From assembly GCA_028289345.1 (NCBI GenBank), contig JANQQL010000033.1, positions 992,001 through 1,056,000 on the forward strand: a stretch of DNA of 64,000 bases. The letters are read 5' to 3'. This DNA is from Planctomycetota bacterium. Lineage in GTDB: Bacteria; Planctomycetota; B15-G4; SIAN01. The notes under the pieces were generated by a model, which saw nothing but the letters and a program-made list of their open reading frames with translations, was not told where the DNA came from and searched no databases. Below, one piece after another: positions 57,710-64,000 of the stretch; the stretch's first letter is position 1, and the number at the start of each line of letters is the position of its first letter. Made by a program: the position numbers and the translations under genes.

Positions 57710-58299
57710 TGGTTGGTTTGAGATCTGGATTGCGGGTGCTTCCGCTGATGCTGGGACTCTTGTTGTCGGCTTGTCTCTCTCAAGAACCACCGGCGGTGAT
57801 CCATCACTACGCTCCCTCATCTCCCGCTTCCGAAGGGCAAGGTCACTCCCCGGCCAAGCCGCTGCCAGTCGTCATTCGTCGAGTCACCGCCGCCCCTCAC
57901 TTGGGCCAGAAGATGATCTGGCGAACCTCCGAGTACGAGCTTCGAGTGGATGAAACTCATCGCTGGATCGACGAGCCGATCGTGTTTGTCGAGCAATGCG
58001 TGCGGGAGTTCTTTCTTTTCCAGAAAACGCCCCCCACTGAAACTTCGAAGCGCCCGTGGCAGCTCGAGCTGCACCTGACGCGCTTCGAGGGATCGACCAG
58101 CGACCTGGTGGCTCGCCTGGCCCTGCACGCCACTCTCGTCCGGCCTTCCGATGATGCACGTTTTACGCGGGCCATTTCCGTGGAACCGTCTTTGGGCTCA
58201 CAAGATCCGGCGGCCTTGGCGCGAGCCATGAGCGAGGCTCTTCTTGAGTGTGGTGGGGAACTGTTGGACTGGTTCGCGGAGGTTTCCTCAGAAAGCTGA
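57709..58299 (+). CDS. ABC-type transport auxiliary lipoprotein (PqiC-like)
   Basis: Lipobox LLLSAC; VVIRRVTAAPHLGQKMIWRTSEYELRVDETHRWIDEP matches the PqiC/auxiliary component pattern; TGATG coupling to mlaD. Confidence 0.75.
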   Translation: MVGLRSGLRVLPLMLGLLLSACLSQEPPAVIHHYAPSSPASEGQGHSPAKPLPVVIRRVTAAPHLGQKMIWRTSEYELRVDETHRWIDEPIVFVEQCVREFFLFQKTPPTETSKRPWQLELHLTRFEGSTSDLVARLALHATLVRPSDDARFTRAISVEPSLGSQDPAALARAMSEALLECGGELLDWFAEVSSES

Positions 58300-58483
58300 T
58301 CTGCGAAAAATCGGGGCACCGACACCGATGGGAATCGACGGGTTTCTCACGGCTCTACGCGAAACCCTGCCCCGAGATCGGAGCCTGGCTCCCTCGCAAG
58401 AATCCCGCTCGATGTCTCGAGAGTCACGTCAGGACTCCCGATGCCTTCCACTCGGCGGCCCGAACTCCCCGGCACCCGGATTG

Positions 58484-58505
58484 GCTGAGCTGAGCTGAGC
58501 TGAGC
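58484..58505. repeat. Four tandem copies of GCTGA
   Basis: gctgagctgagctgagctgagc counted directly. Confidence 0.9.
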
Positions 58506-58743
58506 GAATCAGCCGATCGGGCAAGTCCTCAAACGTTTCTGCGTTTGCCGAAAGGCGGCCCACCGCGGCGGTCGTCCCACACCGCTCCCAGGGAAGCCAG
58601 CATTGGAAAAAGAAACACGGTTTCGGAGTCCATCCCGGGAGACGCGACACCTAGTGGGTCCTCAGTTGATCGTTCCGCAACACTCCCGCCGGAGCGACGC
58701 ACGACCAACGAGTTCATTCATCCGGTTCTGCAAAGGAAACTCC

Positions 58744-61725
58744 ATGGGTCCTCGAATCGTATCGATCGCAATCACCGCGATCCTCCTCACCGCCACCGAC
58801 TCCCCCGCTCCCGCTCAGAACGTTCACGTCCAATGGGACGACCGGGGAGTGCCCCACGTCGAGTCCGACTCCGATGAGGGGGTGTTCTACGGCCAAGGGT
58901 ATGCGGCTGCGACCGACTTTCTCGCCGTGATGCACCGAACGCGAATGGCCGCTCAAGGAAGACTTGCCGAATACATCAATGAGCCCGAACCCGAGGGTGT
59001 CCAGAACAACCTGAATGCTGTTGAACAAGACAAGAACATGCGAATCATTCGCCTCTACGAGGCCGCCGATGAGCGAGAAGCGAAGCTCGATGGAATGACT
59101 CGGTCTGCCTTGCGCGCTTATGCTGCAGGAGTCAATGCCTACTTGGATGAGCTGGCCATCCTTCTCCCCACCGACCCAGTGAATTGCCCGCGTCTCGCCG
59201 CCCCGCTCAAGTCTCTCCGCACCTCTCTTGAAGACGGCAGCTTCCCGCGCTGGACTCCTACCGACAGCGTGGCTTGCTGGGAATGGTGGGCCTACTGGTT
59301 CAGTCAAGAGCCGTTTGAGGATGAGGTGCTCAACTTCCTCGCCGACCACGAATTCTCCCCCCCTCCGTTCCCCGTGGACGAGGAGAACACGATCCTGCAA
59401 GAAACCGATGTCGACGGGACCAGCGGCGACGGAACCGACCTGCCCGCCGTAGCAGCATACGTCGCACAGCATCACTCCGGGCACAACACCAACTGCTCGG
59501 TGTTGACAGAAGGAACCGGACGCACCTTCAGCCATGCCTGGGTCCTGAGCAAATCACGAACGGCCAACCTGACAGGAGCCGTGCTTCATGCAGATCCGCA
59601 GATTCCAGTTTTGAGCCCAAGTGTTTTTCACGAGATCCGACTGAATAACACGAGCGATGTCGCTGGATTCAACGTCCGAGGAGTCTCCTTCGCTGGCTGC
59701 CCTTCTCTTTTTCTGGGATTCGGAGAACAGATTGCCTGGGGTGCAACGGCGTTTGCCATGGACACCATGGACCTCATTCGTGTCGTTCGAGATACCGAAA
59801 CGGCCCCGACCCCAGGGGTCGAGTACTACTACCGGTACACCGACAAAGACGGCGTCCAGCAAATCCTCCCCTTGGAATCCAGAACAGAGTCGATCTCAGG
59901 GTTGGGGATACTCCCCCAGGACGAACCTCAGGTGGAACTAAAGAGCACGGTCTTTGGCCCTGTCATCACAAATCACCCGGACGTGATGGTCACGTATGAG
60001 TTCGAAGATGGCACGATCGAGACTTCTGAGGAAGACTTTGTCCTTCGTTCAAACTTCAATGTGGACGTGAAACGGCACTCGATTCAGGCCGCAATTCGCA
60101 TGATCAAAGCGACCGATGTCTACCAGTTCCGGGAAGCCTGCAAGTACTGGATGACTCCATCGCTGCACTGCGTTTTCGCAGACTCGCAAGGAGACGCGGG
60201 CTACACGACTCTTGCCGCGGTCCCCACTCGTGGTGACACAGACCCCTACGCGGGCCTCGTCGCCGTGGGCCAAGGCGACGATCAAAACATGGACTGGAAG
60301 CGACATGTTCCGTTCGACCTTCTTCCATGGAGTATTTCTTCCGATGGGCTCTTCCTGATCGCCAATCAACGACCGGTGGGGTGCTGGTATGGGATCCCCT
60401 TGTTCCCGGAATCCTCAAGCGTTGGGCCAACTTCTCGCTCACTGGCTCTCAAACGGTACTTCTCCAACCCTTCGATCGCCCAACCCACCGCCGAGCAAGT
60501 CGCTGAAGCATCCTTCGATGCAGTCAATCCAATTCGAAAGGGAATCGCGGAGCTCCTTGTTCACCTGAACGAGGTCGACGACAGCGCGGACCTTCCGGAC
60601 AAATTCCTGCTGCAAGAGATCAAGGACGAGGTGCCCGCCCTCGAGCAGTGGCTGACGAACGGTGCCAGTAGTCTCGTCGGCGTGGACGACGCGACCCTCG
60701 CGATCGTCATGGGGTTTTCCTCACGGATTCAAAAGGACAGCGGACTCAACGGTCTCATCGCAAACTATGGATATGGGAGAGCCTCCGGAAACTCCCTCAT
60801 CGACGACTTGTCGCAAGTCGACTACTCCAACGAGCCATTGAGCCCAACCTTTGACGGACTCCAACCGACCAACTACGACGGGGAGATCGCTGCATGGGCA
60901 TTGCGACAGTTCGCCGCACAGATCAACGATCCGCAGACCATCCAACCGCAGTTCGATCTCGCTTACTTCGGCTGGGCGAAAGCACTCGGTGGGGTCAGCG
61001 TGAGCATCGATCCAGCCCACAATGAAACGATTCTCCTGAGCTGCCTCGACACTGGGACCCTTTGGTCGCCAGCCAGTAAGTGCTACTCCCATTCGGTCGA
61101 CATGGATCATCCGACGACCTCTGGACACGCATTGCACCCGATCGGCAACCACGAGAACCCAGATCACCCAACTCTCGCAGAGCACTTCAACGACTCGGCC
61201 GCCCCCATCTGGAGCGACGGGCTAGACTCGGACATCTTCAACGAAATGGAGCCCGCGCCGCTGGCTTTGATCAATGAAGACATCGATCATCCCGTGGCCT
61301 CGCTGGACTACCATCCGCCGGCGACCTACTACGGGGTGGACTACAACGGAGCGGATCCGCAGAACGCTCTGTCAATCGAGCTCGTCAATCCGCCCTCGCC
61401 GATTCAGGAAGGCGACGAGTTGACTTTCCAGTTTCAGGTACCCGAACATTTCGCTGGATTGCTTGCCGTTGGACTGCAACCCGCGTTCGTTGAGTATCAG
61501 GATGCCATCCTCCTCATCGACGGCCAGCCGTTGCTGAAGGTCATTCCAGCAGCCAACGAAGACGGCATTGCGTCGATCAACTTCACGATCCCCCTGAACC
61601 TGGACATCGCGCCGGACGACAAGATCCTATTTCAGGGAGTGTTCTTCCATACTCAAACGCCGCAGGGACAACCGGTGGAAGTTCGCACCTCCGCGGGATT
61701 GGCGGTTCCGGTCCTCATGAACTGA
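58744..61725 (+). CDS. Penicillin acylase family (Ntn-hydrolase) protein, secreted
   Basis: Signal peptide; WDDRGVPHVESDSDEGVFYGQGYAAATDFLAVMHRTRMAAQGRLAE; nucleophile region TFSHAWVLSKSRTANLTGAVLHADPQ. Confidence 0.85.
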   Translation: MGPRIVSIAITAILLTATDSPAPAQNVHVQWDDRGVPHVESDSDEGVFYGQGYAAATDFLAVMHRTRMAAQGRLAEYINEPEPEGVQNNLNAVEQDKNMRIIRLYEAADEREAKLDGMTRSALRAYAAGVNAYLDELAILLPTDPVNCPRLAAPLKSLRTSLEDGSFPRWTPTDSVACWEWWAYWFSQEPFEDEVLNFLADHEFSPPPFPVDEENTILQETDVDGTSGDGTDLPAVAAYVAQHHSGHNTNCSVLTEGTGRTFSHAWVLSKSRTANLTGAVLHADPQIPVLSPSVFHEIRLNNTSDVAGFNVRGVSFAGCPSLFLGFGEQIAWGATAFAMDTMDLIRVVRDTETAPTPGVEYYYRYTDKDGVQQILPLESRTESISGLGILPQDEPQVELKSTVFGPVITNHPDVMVTYEFEDGTIETSEEDFVLRSNFNVDVKRHSIQAAIRMIKATDVYQFREACKYWMTPSLHCVFADSQGDAGYTTLAAVPTRGDTDPYAGLVAVGQGDDQNMDWKRHVPFDLLPWSISSDGLFLIANQRPVGCWYGIPLFPESSSVGPTSRSLALKRYFSNPSIAQPTAEQVAEASFDAVNPIRKGIAELLVHLNEVDDSADLPDKFLLQEIKDEVPALEQWLTNGASSLVGVDDATLAIVMGFSSRIQKDSGLNGLIANYGYGRASGNSLIDDLSQVDYSNEPLSPTFDGLQPTNYDGEIAAWALRQFAAQINDPQTIQPQFDLAYFGWAKALGGVSVSIDPAHNETILLSCLDTGTLWSPASKCYSHSVDMDHPTTSGHALHPIGNHENPDHPTLAEHFNDSAAPIWSDGLDSDIFNEMEPAPLALINEDIDHPVASLDYHPPATYYGVDYNGADPQNALSIELVNPPSPIQEGDELTFQFQVPEHFAGLLAVGLQPAFVEYQDAILLIDGQPLLKVIPAANEDGIASINFTIPLNLDIAPDDKILFQGVFFHTQTPQGQPVEVRTSAGLAVPVLMN

Positions 61726-61794
61726 CAATACTCATGAACTGACGGCGCTCAGAACGCCATCGAAGAGAGCCCCCAGGCGATCTCTGAGAGTCGT

Positions 61795-63429
61795 TCACTC
61801 CTCACTGAAAATCCGCAAGAACGTCACCAGAAACGCCGCGAACGAAAACGAGCCTTGATCCTCCGGCGGCACCATGCCTTCGGCGAAGCCAAGGCTCGCG
61901 AAAGGACCCAGAAGGCTTGGTCGGTTGGAGATCAGGTGGACGGGAACGTCGAACGACGGATCCTCGGCCATCAGATCTCCGACCAGCGGCGGCTGGTGGT
62001 CTCCGAGGATGATCACCAAGGAGTCTCGCTCGAGCTGCTCGACGAAGCCGATGGAGGTTTCCAGGCTGTAGTCGATGGACTCCAGGTAGGCCTCTTCCAC
62101 TTCCGGGTGGCCGACATAGTTTCCCCAGTGGATGTCGTATTGAAGTCGCGGGGTGGCGTAGGCCGTGGCATCGGAGGCGTCGTTCCAGTCCGCGACGTAG
62201 GGAGGAATCATGGAAAACGGCGCGTGACTGGTGACGGAGATGTACTGCACGAACACTGGCGTCTCGCTCGGACGGGTGATTTGCTGCAGGACATGGGCCA
62301 GAGCAAATTGATCGGGCATTTCGCCCCAGGGGTAAGTCACGCCGTCGTAGCCCAACGCCCGCTGAAACACGTCGTCGGTGAATCCGAAGAACTTGCCTTC
62401 GGGCCACTCTTCGGGCATCGCCGGCTGTACGTTGTAGGTTCGGTAACCCGCCTCTTGGAAAAACTTCGGAAGCGCCTTCAACGAAGAGGCGAGGACCCTC
62501 TCGAACATCCAACGATTGTCAACAGAGACCCCGGTCAACAGTTCTGCATGGGCAAGGGACGACGCGCCCCCGCTGATCGACGGGTAGAAGTACCCGGACC
62601 CAACGCGAAATCCGGCATTGGAAAGCTTCGCTTCCAGAGGCGCCGCCCACTCTTCAAAACGCAACCGAGTCCCCGGGGAACGCAGTAGCGTGGCCCCGTA
62701 GGACTCCAAGAACAGGACGTAGACATCGACGTTGCCAAGACGGGACAAGTTGGTCGGGGTTCCCGCGAGTTGCTGTTCGGCTTGCTCCGCCCGAATGCGG
62801 AATGTCTCGTTCAGATTCCAGGCTTCCCAAACCCCTTCACTCTGCCGCACCAACTCGGCCAACATGGAGGGTCGTACCAGCGCGCTGTCCCGATCCCGGG
62901 CCAGTCGCTCGATCCCCCAAGCGCCGCCAACCACGACACTGAAAATCACGAAACCGGCAACGAAACGGCGAGAGACCGCCGCGGACAACGCCCCGCCGAC
63001 ACAGCGGCACACCACGAAATAGACCAACCCCAGGACCAGCAACGTCCCGAGTCCCATGGCCAGCTGCACCGGCAACGAATAGGTGTGGGTGAGAAGGTGA
63101 ATGAGTCCGGGCACCATGGTCGAGTCCATGACCAACTCGAACTCTTTGCCATAGAAAACCGGCATCAGGGTCTTGCCAAAACGCAACAAGGGAAGGAACA
63201 AGAGCACCACGGTCAGTCCGTGAGACAACAAGAACCCGGCCCGACCACGCCAAGACGCCACCACCAGGCCCGCGCTCAGCAGCAGAAGCCAATCGGGCTG
63301 GAATCTCAGCCAAGCTCCGGCCAGGGAAAGGTTCTCCCACGGGAACGGAGCAGCAAGAAGCGCGTGAAGGGCGAGCAATGCCAGGGCCGCGCGGCCCGGC
63401 TTCCAATCCCGCGCCCGCGATTCGCTCAT
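61795..63429 (-). CDS. LTA synthase-like (sulfatase-fold) membrane protein
   Basis: N-terminal TM helices then VYVLFLESYGATLLRSPG.., FVQYISVTSHAPFSMIPP, VIILGDHQPP. Confidence 0.8.
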   Translation of the reverse strand: MSESRARDWKPGRAALALLALHALLAAPFPWENLSLAGAWLRFQPDWLLLLSAGLVVASWRGRAGFLLSHGLTVVLLFLPLLRFGKTLMPVFYGKEFELVMDSTMVPGLIHLLTHTYSLPVQLAMGLGTLLVLGLVYFVVCRCVGGALSAAVSRRFVAGFVIFSVVVGGAWGIERLARDRDSALVRPSMLAELVRQSEGVWEAWNLNETFRIRAEQAEQQLAGTPTNLSRLGNVDVYVLFLESYGATLLRSPGTRLRFEEWAAPLEAKLSNAGFRVGSGYFYPSISGGASSLAHAELLTGVSVDNRWMFERVLASSLKALPKFFQEAGYRTYNVQPAMPEEWPEGKFFGFTDDVFQRALGYDGVTYPWGEMPDQFALAHVLQQITRPSETPVFVQYISVTSHAPFSMIPPYVADWNDASDATAYATPRLQYDIHWGNYVGHPEVEEAYLESIDYSLETSIGFVEQLERDSLVIILGDHQPPLVGDLMAEDPSFDVPVHLISNRPSLLGPFASLGFAEGMVPPEDQGSFSFAAFLVTFLRIFSEE

Positions 63430-64000
63430 GGATTCAGCGAGCCGGAAGGCCGAGCAACGATCAAGACGTAGCGCATGGTGTCCGCGGCGTAGAGTTGTTC
63501 CAACGCCATCCCCCCCGCAAACGCGTCCAGAATGCGCCGGCCGGCACGGGAAGGCGTCCATCGTTTCCAGCGTTCGATGCGCTCCGAGGAGCGAGTCAGC
63601 GGTTCCGGGTCACCATGGGGCACCTGCGCCGTCAAATCGATTTCCTCCATGACTTCCAGAGAAGCTCCTGCCAACGCCCGGTGGTAATCCTCCCGAGTGT
63701 GCAGGCTCTGAGTACTCCAAGCCTGGAGAAGCTGTCGAGCTTCCGGCCTTTGCCGAACCTGAGAATCCGTGGCCATGTCTTCCAACAACATCAGGGTGGA
63801 TCCCGCCGTCATTGAGCGCCGCAGGTTGGTCATGGTATGCGAGATCTCGGGAGCGTGAAACAAGGACTCGACGGAAACCACCACGTCGTAGTGGCCATCG
63901 ATCGGCTGGTCATAACTTTGAGTGCGAAAATCGCAGCGGTCGGCCAGCCCGAGTTGTCGAGCCTGCTCGTTTGCCCGGGCAAGTTGATAACCCGACAGGG
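63426..64000 (-). CDS. Class I SAM-dependent methyltransferase, truncated by window edge
   Basis: LSGYQLARANEQARQLGLADRCDFRTQSYDQPIDGHYDVVVSVESLFHAPEI; ATGA overlap with downstream gene. Confidence 0.8.
   Translation of the reverse strand, partial: LSGYQLARANEQARQLGLADRCDFRTQSYDQPIDGHYDVVVSVESLFHAPEISHTMTNLRRSMTAGSTLMLLEDMATDSQVRQRPEARQLLQAWSTQSLHTREDYHRALAGASLEVMEEIDLTAQVPHGDPEPLTRSSERIERWKRWTPSRAGRRILDAFAGGMALEQLYAADTMRYVLIVARPSGSLNP

Overview
The window is GC-rich bacterial chromosome, densely coded on both strands, with about 42 supportable protein-coding genes. Gene content points to a planctomycete-like organism (inference): many secreted FG-GAP/VCBS and beta-helix proteins, a PVC-type heme CxxCH/HEAT protein, sulfatases and a di-heme oxidoreductase. 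I found no convincing rRNA, tRNA, CRISPR array or intact transposon. Many longest ORFs in the supplied track start too far upstream or are antisense shadows, so starts were re-chosen from overlaps and protein features. The most interesting region is a minus-strand, translationally coupled run at about 37.6 to 27.1 kb. In order it encodes a cysteine desulfurase, a lipoyl-lysine GcvH-like carrier, a CobW/G3E GTPase, a small HdrA-N-like protein, a 2x[4Fe-4S] ferredoxin-like protein, a radical SAM enzyme, a DUF116-polyprenyl synthase fusion, a prenyltransferase-fold protein and a squalene-hopene-cyclase-like protein with a DxDDTA motif. A pseudo-receiver/DUF3052 protein and an amidohydrolase follow. 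This looks like an uncharacterised Fe-S/sulfur/lipoyl-linked isoprenoid pathway (inference). Other notable items are a 102-bp tandem repeat with a compensatory change in its palindromic core, next to a perfect 20-bp inverted repeat; a single-base frameshift in a membrane protein; a perfect 17-bp hairpin; a histidine kinase with an altered H-box; an Mla-type lipid transport operon; and a di-heme oxidoreductase with several Ca-binding-like loops.
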